64,000 bases of DNA from CAYZPB01 sp964568525 (GTDB lineage Bacteria > Bacillota > Bacilli > Tepidibacillales > Tepidibacillaceae). The stretch is taken from positions 13,487-77,486 of the forward strand of contig CAZMPM010000003.1 in the NCBI GenBank assembly GCA_964568525.1, written 5' to 3'. The notes under the pieces were generated by a model. That model saw nothing but the letters and a program-made list of their open reading frames with translations, did no database searches and was not told the origin of the DNA. A program made the position numbers and the translations under genes. The stretch's first letter is position 1. Every line of letters begins with the position of its first letter. Below, one piece after another: positions 15,559 through 24,522 of the stretch.

Positions 15559-17166
15559 TCACCTTGCCTTTCTAAAATCAATTGTCTTATCTAACAAATG
15601 TAAGTGTTTACTCTCCTGAAAAAAGCTATCATCTTCTAACAAATAGCTATTATTAAGTAGATCATGTAAGTAAAAACTACAGCAAAAGGTTAATTGACGG
15701 TTATGATCTAGTTCGACAAATTCTGATGGCCGCACTCGCGCAGGATCACGTTCAAAATACAATAATCCAGCTTTTTCTAAGGTATGATAGACAAATTGTG
15801 AGCAAAACATGATATTCTCACGCCTACCTTCAGCGTTCCAGCCAAGAAAATTATAGGAGCTTCCCTCATCATTAATCCTTCTAATCTCATTAAGTACTGC
15901 GCTTTTTTGTTGATATGTTGCCGGCATTTTATAGATGATGATACTTGCATCAGGCTTCTGATAAAAGTAGTGAATATCTTCTGCATGAAGCCCCGGTCTA
16001 TTCAGTCCCAGTCCACCATTATAGCTTGCAATCGTGTCCAGATATGGATCAAAAGAAATTGAAATATGTGAAAATGTTCTTTTAGTGAAATAGCTTACAA
16101 CTTCAGCAGCAGGGCTGCCACTATCAGCAAGTACTAAATAGAGAAATCCATCATCAAGAGTTTGCTCTGCCCGCGTAAAATATTCCTCCGGAATCGATTT
16201 CCTATTACAATAGGAAAACGGGTTATGACGTCTAATATCCCAGAGAATTGTAAGTAGGTCAATAAGGATATTCTTCCTAAAATTATTTACAAAGCTAAGA
16301 TGATTAAAATCATAGATCGCAGTAGTAAGTCGGTGCGATAGCATGACATCATCCGCTTGTAAAGAAAGGTGCTTTAAATATATTTGTTGCTCAGCAAAAA
16401 CAAACTCAAGCGAAGTAGTTGTTTCCGCTTCGCCATCAATCAAAACTTGCGTTTCCTTTTTGCTTTCAATTGCTAGCTTCTCTGTTGTAAATCTCATTAA
16501 ATACGGACTGTCTATCTTCTCACCACGTTGAATAGCTCGACCCAAAGTAATTGCTTCTAGGTGCGAGCAATCTTTTATTAAGGTAACTGCAAAATAGTTC
16601 CCACGCTCGCCGGAAATAGGTTCGACCATCAGATAGAGTATATCAACTTCTAAATCACCCTCATCCCACGCTATCTTAACTGTAATCGGCTGATCTTTAG
16701 CCGGTCCAATTAAGCGTTTAATGCGATTCAATTTTCTATCGATATTCATCAAACCGCCCAGCTCACAGCTTCTGCGAAAACATTTGCAATTAACAAAACT
16801 AAAATCAATCAGATTATATTCATCCGCTAATGAAAAGTTAATAAGCTCATCTAGCAGAATCTTTTTGTTAAAGTAAATATGCTGCTGAGATTCATTATCA
16901 TTAAACAAAGCAATGGGTATCGAAAGATTGTTCTCCTTTAATAAGGAGATAATTAATTTGGCAATGCGTTGTCCTGCAATAATTGCAATTTTTTTGTATT
17001 TGCGATTCTTAATTAACGCAATTTTATTAGCCAATAATTTATCATTATCATAAAGAAATATTTCAATTTCAATATTAGCCTGTTCAAATAGACCAGTAGC
17101 AAGCTCCATCTTCCCACTTAATAGGCCACCATCAATTGAAGTATCATAAATCACTAAAGTTTTCAT
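15559..17166 (-). CDS. Fusion of a degenerate diacylglycerol-kinase-like domain and a YiiX-like permuted papain-fold hydrolase
   Basis: 535 residues, no signal peptide or membrane helix, not recognised as a known whole protein. Residues ~1-265 have a lipid-kinase look: opening strand MKTLVIYDTS, strand IAIIAGQRIAK where the kinase GGDGT motif should be, and a C-terminal LIDGEAE strand pair typical of DAGK-type kinases. The ATP motif is lost, so I expect no kinase activity. Residues ~338-495 resemble the permuted NlpC/P60 (YiiX/YycO-like) family, with His367 in FSHISIS and Cys455 in MFCSQFVYHTLEKAG as the likely pair. It ends seven bases before ppaC. A lipid- or acyl-directed hydrolase is an inference. 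Confidence 0.6.
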   Translation of the reverse strand: MKTLVIYDTSIDGGLLSGKMELATGLFEQANIEIEIFLYDNDKLLANKIALIKNRKYKKIAIIAGQRIAKLIISLLKENNLSIPIALFNDNESQQHIYFNKKILLDELINFSLADEYNLIDFSFVNCKCFRRSCELGGLMNIDRKLNRIKRLIGPAKDQPITVKIAWDEGDLEVDILYLMVEPISGERGNYFAVTLIKDCSHLEAITLGRAIQRGEKIDSPYLMRFTTEKLAIESKKETQVLIDGEAETTTSLEFVFAEQQIYLKHLSLQADDVMLSHRLTTAIYDFNHLSFVNNFRKNILIDLLTILWDIRRHNPFSYCNRKSIPEEYFTRAEQTLDDGFLYLVLADSGSPAAEVVSYFTKRTFSHISISFDPYLDTIASYNGGLGLNRPGLHAEDIHYFYQKPDASIIIYKMPATYQQKSAVLNEIRRINDEGSSYNFLGWNAEGRRENIMFCSQFVYHTLEKAGLLYFERDPARVRPSEFVELDHNRQLTFCCSFYLHDLLNNSYLLEDDSFFQESKHLHLLDKTIDFRKAR

Positions 17167-17199
17167 ACTTGATCCTTCTTCACCCAATAGTTCTAATTA

Positions 17200-17670
17200 T
17201 TATTTAATGATTAAGCTGTCTTTAATAGCCTGTGCATCTTCAAAATTTGTTGCCGGCGCATATAATATGCTACCGCTACCATACTCTTCATCAATGTCTT
17301 TTAAACTTAGATATAGTTCCTTTAAACCACTTGTCGACCTCATCTCGCCAACCTCCACAAGGTTACTAGCTCCAAATCCATCATAGACTTTACCTAAATA
17401 ACTGGTGCCATCATCAGTAAGTATCATATGATAGGTTGTCCCATCATCAACAGTTACAGTTCCATAAATGACATCTGGTTTAAAAAGACTATATTTTCTC
17501 TCACCTGCTACTACTATCATTACTTTATCAGCCACAACTTCATTATCTTGAACTACTACGCCTTCATGCGCACGATAAACGCTAGCACTCATATACGTTG
17601 AAAGAAAAAGGTATATACCAATTAAAGCAAGCGCAGCCACAATAACAATTAATATTTTTTTCAGATTCAT
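17200..17670 (-). CDS. Small membrane-anchored protein of unknown function
   Basis: 156 residues. Residues ~5-26 form one hydrophobic helix (ILIVIVAALALIGIYLFL), with a basic MNLKK start, so the rest is probably extracytoplasmic, either anchored or secreted. The remainder is beta-rich (VVVQDNEVVADKVMIVV, YGTVTVDDGTTYHMIL), with no cysteine or known catalytic motif. I do not recognise the family. It lies between metA and the kinase/hydrolase fusion, 33 and 51 bases from its neighbours, so it is probably in the same transcript. Confidence 0.7.
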   Translation of the reverse strand: MNLKKILIVIVAALALIGIYLFLSTYMSASVYRAHEGVVVQDNEVVADKVMIVVAGERKYSLFKPDVIYGTVTVDDGTTYHMILTDDGTSYLGKVYDGFGASNLVEVGEMRSTSGLKELYLSLKDIDEEYGSGSILYAPATNFEDAQAIKDSLIIK

Positions 17671-17721
17671 AATAATCTCCCTCGATTAATTAATGATAGT
17701 ACAATAGATAGGCTTTATTCG

Positions 17722-18627
17722 TTATTCTAATTTGTAATCGGTAACCTGATAAACATAATAGTTCAGCCAATTGGCAAACAGTAACGTTGCATGGCTTCGC
17801 CAGTTATTTTCAGGTTTCTTGGTCGGATCATTTCCTGGGTAATAATTGACAGGCATCTCAATCGGCAGACCTTTTTCTAAGTCACGCACGTACTCATCAT
17901 GTAAAGTAGTATCATCATATTCAAAGTGACCTGTAATAAAGATCTTGTCATTGGACCTACTTGTTACGATATACACCCCTGCTTCTTCTGATTCCGCAAG
18001 TATTAATAAATCCTTCTCTTTTTCTATATCCTCTTTCCTGACCTCAGTATGACGCGAATGCGGCGCAACAAAGGTATCATCAAAACCATTAATTAAGAAT
18101 GATTTCTTAACAACCTTGTGCGGATAAACGCCAAACAGTTTCTTTTCTAACGGATATTTAGGTATGCCATAAAAATGATATAGCCCCGCTTGAGCTGCCC
18201 AACAGATAAACATTGTTGCTGTCACATTGTCTTCAGCATAATCCATTATCTCCTGCAATTCTTTCCAATAATCAACATCTTCAAACTCCAAATGCTCAAC
18301 CGGAGCACCAGTAATAATCATGCCATCAAATTTCTCATGTTTGATATCCTCAAAAGTTTTATAAAAAGTATCGAGATGGTTGATATCTGTATTTTTGCTT
18401 GTATGCGACCTCGGATGAATAAAGGTTAAGTCAATCTGAATCATGCTGTTAGAAATCAGTCTTAACAATTGTTTCTCTGTCTTTATTTTTAAGGGCATCA
18501 AATTCAAGATCGCTATTTTCAGCGGTCGAATATCCTGCGTCTGTGCCCGTTTCTCTTTCATCAGAAATAGTCCCTCCTGCGTTAACGTTTTGTACGCAGG
18601 AAATTTCTCGGGAATGATAATCGGCAT
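17722..18627 (-). CDS. metA: Homoserine O-acetyltransferase (MetA type)
   Basis: 301-residue homoserine O-acyltransferase activating homoserine for methionine synthesis. Catalytic Cys142 is in FICWAAQAG, and the His-x-Glu pair is in ITGHFEYD. Residue 111 is Glu (TGAPVEHLEF), the residue reported to favour acetyl-CoA over succinyl-CoA in this family; this agrees with the O-acetylhomoserine enzyme MetY encoded just upstream. Ribosome site AAGGAGAG. No SAM riboswitch or T-box precedes metY-metA, which follow rlmH closely. Confidence 0.93.
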   Translation of the reverse strand: MPIIIPEKFPAYKTLTQEGLFLMKEKRAQTQDIRPLKIAILNLMPLKIKTEKQLLRLISNSMIQIDLTFIHPRSHTSKNTDINHLDTFYKTFEDIKHEKFDGMIITGAPVEHLEFEDVDYWKELQEIMDYAEDNVTATMFICWAAQAGLYHFYGIPKYPLEKKLFGVYPHKVVKKSFLINGFDDTFVAPHSRHTEVRKEDIEKEKDLLILAESEEAGVYIVTSRSNDKIFITGHFEYDDTTLHDEYVRDLEKGLPIEMPVNYYPGNDPTKKPENNWRSHATLLFANWLNYYVYQVTDYKLE

Positions 18628-18657
18628 TTTCTTCTCTCCTTATTTCTTGTAATAATT

Positions 18658-19941
18658 TTATCTCAAAGTCTGTGCCAATGCTTGTTCAAAATCAACAACA
18701 ATATCTTTGATATCCTCAATGCCAACAGACACGCGAATTAAGTCTGCATATACGCCCGAAGCATCTTGTTCGGCTTCAGTAAGTTGGCTATGTGTTGTAC
18801 TTGCCGGATGGATTACCAGCGTCCGTGTGTCTCCAAGATTAGCAACTAAACTGGCTAACTTAACGTTGTTGATAAACTTTTCACCTGCTAGTCTACCACC
18901 TTTTATTCTAAAAGTTAACATTCCACCTGCACCCTGCGGGAAATACTCTTGTGCAAGTTTGTAGGACGGATGCTCAGGTAGTAGCGGATAAGAAACGCTA
19001 TCGACTGCTGGGTGTGTCAGTAAGTATTGGCAGAGACTTAGCGCATTCGAACTATGCCGTTGCATCCGAAGTGCCAGGGTTTCTAATCCCATGTGTAGTA
19101 AAAAAGCGTTAAAAGGACTAATGACTCCACCAACATCTCGCATCAGCTGAACGCGTGCTTTAGTAATATATCCTTGCTTACCAAAATTCCTAATATAATT
19201 AATCCCGTGATAACTCGGATCTGGCTCGGACAATAATGGGAACTTTCCATTTCGCCAATCAAAATTACCACCGTCGATTATTATACCACCAATACTATTA
19301 CCATGTCCGCCGATATATTTGGTAGCAGAATGAATTATTATATCAGCACCATGTTCAAACGGTCGAAATAGGTACGGAGTCGTAAACGTGTTATCAATCA
19401 TTAAGGGCACTCCATTTGTGTGTGCCAGTTGCGAAAATTTTGCAAAATCCAACACCGCTAGATCGGGATTACCAATCGTTTCGCCGAAAACAAGTTTTGT
19501 GTTGGGGCGGATCTGTTTTTGTAACTCGTCATAACTTAGTGCTGGGTCAACAAAACTAACCTCGATTCCCATCCTTTTAAAAGTATATTTAAATAATGTG
19601 TAGGTACCACCATACAGATTCGAGGCGGTGACAATGTGGTCACCAGCTTGACAGATGTTTAAAATAGCAATCATCACTGCTGCCTGCCCAGAGGCTGTTG
19701 CCAGCGCACCTACCCCTCCTTCCAACAAATTCATTTTTTCCTCAAAGTAAGTGTTGGTCGGATTATTAATTCTTGTATAAATATTCCCCGCCTCAGTTAA
19801 ATCAAAAAGGCTAGCTGCTCGCTTAGCCGTAAATAAATCGTAAGAAGCAGTCTGGTGCAACGGAATTGTTTTAGCGCCTGTTTCATCTGCACGATAAGTA
19901 CCATGCACCGCTTTTGTTGATATTCCCCATTCTTCTTTCAA
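18658..19941 (-). CDS. metY: O-acetylhomoserine sulfhydrylase (aminocarboxypropyltransferase)
   Basis: PLP enzyme of the Cys/Met metabolism family making homocysteine from O-acetylhomoserine and sulfide; 427 residues. Visible: TASGQAAVMIAI, the PLP lysine in SATKYIGGHG, and the C-terminal SVGIEDIKDI. The open frame extends to an ATG at 19992, overlapping rlmH, but a strong GAGGAGGAG site lies about five bases before a TTG at 19941 and the family sequence begins there (KEEWGISTKAVHG), so I take TTG 19941 as the start. It is followed 30 bases later by metA. Confidence 0.92.
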   Translation of the reverse strand: MKEEWGISTKAVHGTYRADETGAKTIPLHQTASYDLFTAKRAASLFDLTEAGNIYTRINNPTNTYFEEKMNLLEGGVGALATASGQAAVMIAILNICQAGDHIVTASNLYGGTYTLFKYTFKRMGIEVSFVDPALSYDELQKQIRPNTKLVFGETIGNPDLAVLDFAKFSQLAHTNGVPLMIDNTFTTPYLFRPFEHGADIIIHSATKYIGGHGNSIGGIIIDGGNFDWRNGKFPLLSEPDPSYHGINYIRNFGKQGYITKARVQLMRDVGGVISPFNAFLLHMGLETLALRMQRHSSNALSLCQYLLTHPAVDSVSYPLLPEHPSYKLAQEYFPQGAGGMLTFRIKGGRLAGEKFINNVKLASLVANLGDTRTLVIHPASTTHSQLTEAEQDASGVYADLIRVSVGIEDIKDIVVDFEQALAQTLR

Positions 19942-19969
19942 TGCTGTCTCCTCCTCTAAAATTAAAACT

Positions 19970-20449
19970 TTATTTATGGTACGGTTCACCACGATTTATT
20001 TTGTGTGCTCGGTAAATCTGTTCTATTAATATCAAGCGCATCAGCTGATGTGGATAGGTAAAACGCGAAAATGAGATAAGATAATCTGCTCGTTGATAGA
20101 CAACATCCGACAATCCTAACGACCCACCAATCACAAAGGTTATTTCGCTTCTACCCTGAATGAGTAACTGATCGAGTTTCTCAGCAAACTGCTCTGAACT
20201 AATCATTTCCCCAGAAATAGCCAAAACAATTACATATTGAGTATCATTTAGTTGACTTAGTATTCTGCTGCCCTCTTGTTCGAGAACCTGTTCCTGCTCT
20301 TTCTGACTAAGTCTTTCTGGCGCCTTACTTTCAGCAACCTCAATTATCGTTAGCTTCAAGAAAGGTTTCAGGCGCTTAGCATACTCGCTAATGCCATCCA
20401 TTAAATAATGCTCTTTCAGTTTCCCAACTGCTACAATATTAACTTTCAT
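19970..20449 (-). CDS. rlmH: 23S rRNA (pseudouridine1915-N3)-methyltransferase
   Basis: SPOUT-fold methyltransferase acting on helix 69 of 23S rRNA in the 70S ribosome; 159 residues, exactly the usual length when started at ATG 20449 (MKVNIVAVGKLKEHYL). The cofactor knot is seen as FVIGGSLGLSD, and the C-terminus ends EQIYRAHKINRGEPYHK as expected. The start lies inside the last codons of htrA (11-base overlap) and lacks a strong ribosome site, so translation is probably coupled. The position after walJ-htrA is conserved in Bacilli. Confidence 0.97.
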   Translation of the reverse strand: MKVNIVAVGKLKEHYLMDGISEYAKRLKPFLKLTIIEVAESKAPERLSQKEQEQVLEQEGSRILSQLNDTQYVIVLAISGEMISSEQFAEKLDQLLIQGRSEITFVIGGSLGLSDVVYQRADYLISFSRFTYPHQLMRLILIEQIYRAHKINRGEPYHK

Positions 20450-21629
20450 TGCCAGCAAGTACAAGAGTCGTGGTCCTGAGCTTTCCTCCACGATAGAAGG
20501 TTACCTTTAACTCCTCGCCAACTTTTTTGCTGTCATATAGGTACTTGCGTAGAGCATTTGAATCAGCAATGTCGCGATTATCAAGTTTAACAATTACATC
20601 CATCGTCTTAAGACCAGCAGCTTCAGCAGCCCCACCAGACACAACCTCAGTTATCACAACACCATCTTTTAATGCATCTGGCACCTTAACAACCTCTGTG
20701 CGATTATAAGAAGAAAGGCTGATAACGTCATATAACATTACACCCATAAATGGTCTAACGACTTTTCCAGTATCCATTAATTGCTGAATAACTGATTTAC
20801 CTTCAGAGATTGGAATCGCAAAACCAATGCCTTCTACCCTACTGTCATCAATCTTCGAGTTATTTACACCAATTACCTGACCGGCAATATTAACTAACGG
20901 ACCACCACTATTTCCGCGATTGATAGCTGCATCAGTCTGAATAACTTCGCTCTCCCAGTCAATTTTTCCATCATCATTCATGTCCATCCGCAAAATGCGG
21001 TTATCCGAACTGATTACACCAACAGTTACGGTCTGCGAAAACTCATGTCCAAGCGGATTTCCAATCGCTATTGCCGTCTCACCAACTTTAAGGTTGGTTG
21101 ATTCACCCAACTCAGCAACTCCCTCAACATATTTTTCGTCGATTGCAATAATTGCAAGGTCAGTTACTATATCTAAGCCAATTAACTCACCTTTCACTCT
21201 TTCCCCAGAACTTAAAATAATTTCAAGTTCCTTTGCTCCGTCAACAACATGATGGTTGGTAAGAACATACCCTTTTCCATTTTTAACCTCAAATACGAAG
21301 CCAGATCCCTCGCCTACGTCCACATTAGAAATTTGCGGATTCCAGAAAGAGCTTCTCTCCTGGATATTGACTACGCCGACAACGGCGGGTCTAACTTTCT
21401 GTACTGCCTCAATTATCGCCGAACTGACATCGAGTACTTCTATATTTGTCTCAGTTTTTGTTCCATTCTCTCGGTCGACCTCATTCAACTGTTCAACAAT
21501 TGAATCAGGTAGCTTCAAATAACCAGTACTTGCCGCTACATAAAGACCAAAGACCATTATTAGTGCACCGATAATCGCCGCAAAAAAAGCTAGAAAAAAT
21601 GTTGCTAAACCACTTCTATTATTGTTCAT
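20439..21629 (-). CDS. htrA: HtrA/DegP-like membrane serine protease
   Basis: 396-residue envelope quality-control protease of the wal operon (YyxA/HtrC type). There is an N-terminal membrane anchor (~residues 8-30), then a trypsin-like domain with His in LTNHHVVDGA, Asp in DIVTDLAI and Ser in NRGNSGGPL, and one C-terminal PDZ domain (~290-385; VVSGGAAEAAGLKTMDVI). Start ATG 21629 with GAGG upstream is preferred over the GTG at 21638. The 3' end overlaps rlmH. Confidence 0.95.
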   Translation of the reverse strand: MNNNRSGLATFFLAFFAAIIGALIMVFGLYVAASTGYLKLPDSIVEQLNEVDRENGTKTETNIEVLDVSSAIIEAVQKVRPAVVGVVNIQERSSFWNPQISNVDVGEGSGFVFEVKNGKGYVLTNHHVVDGAKELEIILSSGERVKGELIGLDIVTDLAIIAIDEKYVEGVAELGESTNLKVGETAIAIGNPLGHEFSQTVTVGVISSDNRILRMDMNDDGKIDWESEVIQTDAAINRGNSGGPLVNIAGQVIGVNNSKIDDSRVEGIGFAIPISEGKSVIQQLMDTGKVVRPFMGVMLYDVISLSSYNRTEVVKVPDALKDGVVITEVVSGGAAEAAGLKTMDVIVKLDNRDIADSNALRKYLYDSKKVGEELKVTFYRGGKLRTTTLVLAGNES

Positions 21630-21653
21630 TCTCTTCACCTCAGTAGATTCTGT

Positions 21654-22448
21654 CTATGTTCCAATTCTCTCCATGTCTGTCGGTTGATCAGCATATGTAT
21701 CTAGTATTTTTAATTTGTTGTGATTTACTCCGTATTCTTCTAAGCGATTAATTACTGTAAGTCGTGCTAGATCTCGTTGATTGTTTTCTTGACTACGATG
21801 AAATAGATGAACACGCAGCGTATTTTCAGTTATAATATCAACCAAAGTATCTGCTGCATCATCATTGGATAGGTGCCCTACAGCACTCAAGATCCGTAAC
21901 TTAAGCGGCCAAGGATAAGAACCCATCCTCAGCATCTCAACACAGTGATTAGTTTCCATTATAATAGCATCTGAGCCCTTAATTCGTTCTTTTATACTAT
22001 TATTTACATAACCAAGGTCAGTGACAATGCTTAAGTTATAATCGTTGGCACTTACTATATAGCCAACAGGCTCAGCAGCATCGTGTGAAACGCCAAAAGA
22101 CTCAATCGCCAATCCACCAATAATATATTTACCTCCTGTATCAATAATTCTAATTAAGGATTGATCGATTTCACCAACAGTTTTTGGCAGGTTACAGAAA
22201 GTATTATAATTCATATAAAGTGGAATACGATACTTCCTTGCAATTACACCAATCCCCCGAACATGATCGTCATGTTCATGTGTAATAAAGATGCCATCAA
22301 GTTGTTCAATCATTATCTTGACTTCAGCAAGTGATTCTTCAAGTCGGCGCCCACTAATCCCTGCGTCGACCAGAATGTTTTTATCTTCAGTACCAACATA
22401 GATCGAATTGCCGGTACTACCGCTTGCTAACACACTATATTTAATCAA
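21654..22448 (-). CDS. walJ: WalJ metallo-beta-lactamase-fold protein
   Basis: 264-residue cytoplasmic hydrolase-fold protein conserved in the wal operon and linked in Bacilli to coordinating division with replication. Motifs: SVLASGSTGNSIYV at the start, metal site THEHDDHV, and METNHCVEMLR. It starts with TTG preceded by GGAGG at six bases. It follows walI by 36 bases and precedes htrA by 24. Confidence 0.93.
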   Translation of the reverse strand: MIKYSVLASGSTGNSIYVGTEDKNILVDAGISGRRLEESLAEVKIMIEQLDGIFITHEHDDHVRGIGVIARKYRIPLYMNYNTFCNLPKTVGEIDQSLIRIIDTGGKYIIGGLAIESFGVSHDAAEPVGYIVSANDYNLSIVTDLGYVNNSIKERIKGSDAIIMETNHCVEMLRMGSYPWPLKLRILSAVGHLSNDDAADTLVDIITENTLRVHLFHRSQENNQRDLARLTVINRLEEYGVNHNKLKILDTYADQPTDMERIGT

Positions 22449-22484
22449 AATTGTCCTCCACTGTTCTTACATAAAAGAAATATT

Positions 22485-23201
22485 TTAACCTAATTTTAAC
22501 ACGTTTTCGCCTGTAAATGCATTAATATGTAACACATTAATAATATTGTCAGCTTTATAAACTACACGCCATACTGGCGGTATTTCATATAGAAGCGAGC
22601 GAATTCCCTCACCATAATACCCCAGCGTCAGCGATTCAATTTCCGAGTTATCTGGTATTAAACGTAGATCTATTGCATCTTTAAGAGCATTCATTGCGGA
22701 GATTATTTTGAGCTCTGCTCCTTCGCCCACAACTTCAAAATAATCCTGTTGATACGATAGTTCTTTATTATTTGTAAGTTCAACAATCAGCTGTCCCCCA
22801 AAAATCGGGAATCCCGATTTTTCTTGATGAAAATATTGATCGCCTGGACTTGATGCGGCCTTATCTAAAACAAATTCATCAATATTACCAACTTTATCTG
22901 CTAGGGCTAATCTAATTATATCCTCTGTAATGTTTTCATAATCAGCGGCTTTAAACGGCAATACCCCCGTAGAAGAAATTACATTGGCTCGAATAAAATT
23001 CATCGAAGGCTTATCTTTAGGTATATTTGCAGTCATTATAATCCGATGTTCTGTAAGAAGTTCCTGAATCTCCTTTTCACTCATCTGACCCCAGAATTTA
23101 TAATCAGACTCATCATACTTTAGAAATAGCTGATAGCCTAATAGTATATTAAGCAAAAGAAAGGTAATAATTAAGATACTTTTAGTTTTTCCCCAATCCA
23201 T
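22485..23201 (-). CDS. walI: WalI (YycI), regulator of WalK
   Basis: 238-residue membrane-anchored extracytoplasmic protein which, with WalH, restrains the WalK kinase. The family start MDWGKTKSILIITFLLLNIL gives one membrane helix (residues ~8-26). The rest is the YycI-type domain, with QEKSGFPIFGGQ in its middle. The coding DNA for that segment contains a 23-base palindrome (22800-22822). It follows walH by 13 bases. Confidence 0.88.
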   Translation of the reverse strand: MDWGKTKSILIITFLLLNILLGYQLFLKYDESDYKFWGQMSEKEIQELLTEHRIIMTANIPKDKPSMNFIRANVISSTGVLPFKAADYENITEDIIRLALADKVGNIDEFVLDKAASSPGDQYFHQEKSGFPIFGGQLIVELTNNKELSYQQDYFEVVGEGAELKIISAMNALKDAIDLRLIPDNSEIESLTLGYYGEGIRSLLYEIPPVWRVVYKADNIINVLHINAFTGENVLKLG

Positions 23202-23214
23202 TTTACTAGTCCTC

Positions 23215-24522
23215 CTACTTCAGCGCAGCAATCAGCAATTGTTCAGCTTCGTTATATTCAATCAGCCAATATGGCTCTAATTTCAAATTCCCCTTCAAGT
23301 AAGTTAATCTATATACAAGATTAATATCATTAATCTGTGTCTGCCTTATTGATTTTTTGGCCAATGCTGTAAGTAATTCTGTTCCTGACATATTTAACTG
23401 CGAATAATTAGTAACCCTATCGGCTAATAAGGTTGAGCGATTATAATTACTTACTATATTGTTAATAGCTTCAGCCTGAATTACTCCATATCCTTCATCT
23501 GCAGTGTAAATTGGAATCCCCTCCACATATTTTGTGAAACGGAAATTTATTCTTGACTCTTCAAACTTTTTATCTGTTACTGTTAGCAAATAGTCACCAT
23601 CCCAACCGCCATGTTGATTAATAAACTTAATCGTCGCTGCCAACTCTCGCTCAAGATTAAAATTCATCGTCTCTTCAAGAACCGGTTGATAAAAACTAAA
23701 ATCATTCGACTCATTATAATATTCTAAGCTACTAATCCCATCTGTATAATAGACTGAGTCATGAGTGTCCTCCGAATAAAAAAGGCGCACCGAGCTAGGC
23801 ACAGGAAAAATCATTTGAATTATATTGTTCTCTGAAAATTTAAGATATGTCGTACTGATGCTATCAGCTATAAGACTTCCAATCGGCAGATAATAGCCTT
23901 TTTCAACTTTTTCTCCCTGTATGTCCCTGCTTGCTAGGTGATAAGAGTACTGTTGTTCAGTTGCCACCTTATCAAGATATTCATTTATGAGCGGCGCTGT
24001 GTTGATTGTTCTTGAGTAATAGACCTTGTCTAGCTCCTCAGATATAAAATAGACACCTACATCTAGCATATCATCTGTGAAGAACCAGATACGATCAATA
24101 GATTGGAGATTAGGCATACTTACCATTAAATTAAAAATTGCTTCCAATGAGCTGGCGTCATAGGGGTTAGCAAAAATTAACTCCAACCCATTCTTACTGT
24201 TTCGAAAATTACTCCAATTTATTTTCTCCTCAACCAGCGTAGGGCTGAAAAAAGTAAACTTTTTAACCTCATTATAAATTAGGTTATAGTACTTGTTATT
24301 TCTATTTAAAAGATAGCTCTTCCCTTCCGAAGCATGCACCACAATCTCCGCTGGCATAACAAGCTGTTCAAGCTCCTTACTATCACCCAAAGTTATTTGC
24401 GGATAATATTCCGAAATTGAAGCACTACTACGATTAAAATCAAACATATTAATAGCCCCTATTAGACCAAGGCTTAAAAGAACCAAAAAAACTAGTAGGA
24501 TTGATTTAACTTTTTCTTTCAT
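23215..24522 (-). CDS. walH: WalH (YycH), regulator of WalK
   Basis: 435-residue WalK-associated protein: one N-terminal membrane helix (residues ~5-25, SILLVFLVLLSLGLI) followed by a large extracytoplasmic YycH domain. I start it at ATG 24522, which has GAGGAGG nine bases upstream; the longer reading starting at 24627 runs antiparallel to nothing but lies wholly within walK and lacks the family N-terminus. It overlaps walK by 17 bases. Confidence 0.9.
   Translation of the reverse strand: MKEKVKSILLVFLVLLSLGLIGAINMFDFNRSSASISEYYPQITLGDSKELEQLVMPAEIVVHASEGKSYLLNRNNKYYNLIYNEVKKFTFFSPTLVEEKINWSNFRNSKNGLELIFANPYDASSLEAIFNLMVSMPNLQSIDRIWFFTDDMLDVGVYFISEELDKVYYSRTINTAPLINEYLDKVATEQQYSYHLASRDIQGEKVEKGYYLPIGSLIADSISTTYLKFSENNIIQMIFPVPSSVRLFYSEDTHDSVYYTDGISSLEYYNESNDFSFYQPVLEETMNFNLERELAATIKFINQHGGWDGDYLLTVTDKKFEESRINFRFTKYVEGIPIYTADEGYGVIQAEAINNIVSNYNRSTLLADRVTNYSQLNMSGTELLTALAKKSIRQTQINDINLVYRLTYLKGNLKLEPYWLIEYNEAEQLLIAALK

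Noticed and set aside
17671..19000. SAM riboswitch or T-box for metY-metA
   Set aside because: Gaps are only 28-51 bases, too short for either element, and no conserved motif is seen.
20449..20491. Longer rlmH start
   Set aside because: The 159-residue form from ATG 20449 matches the family exactly; the extension lies within htrA.
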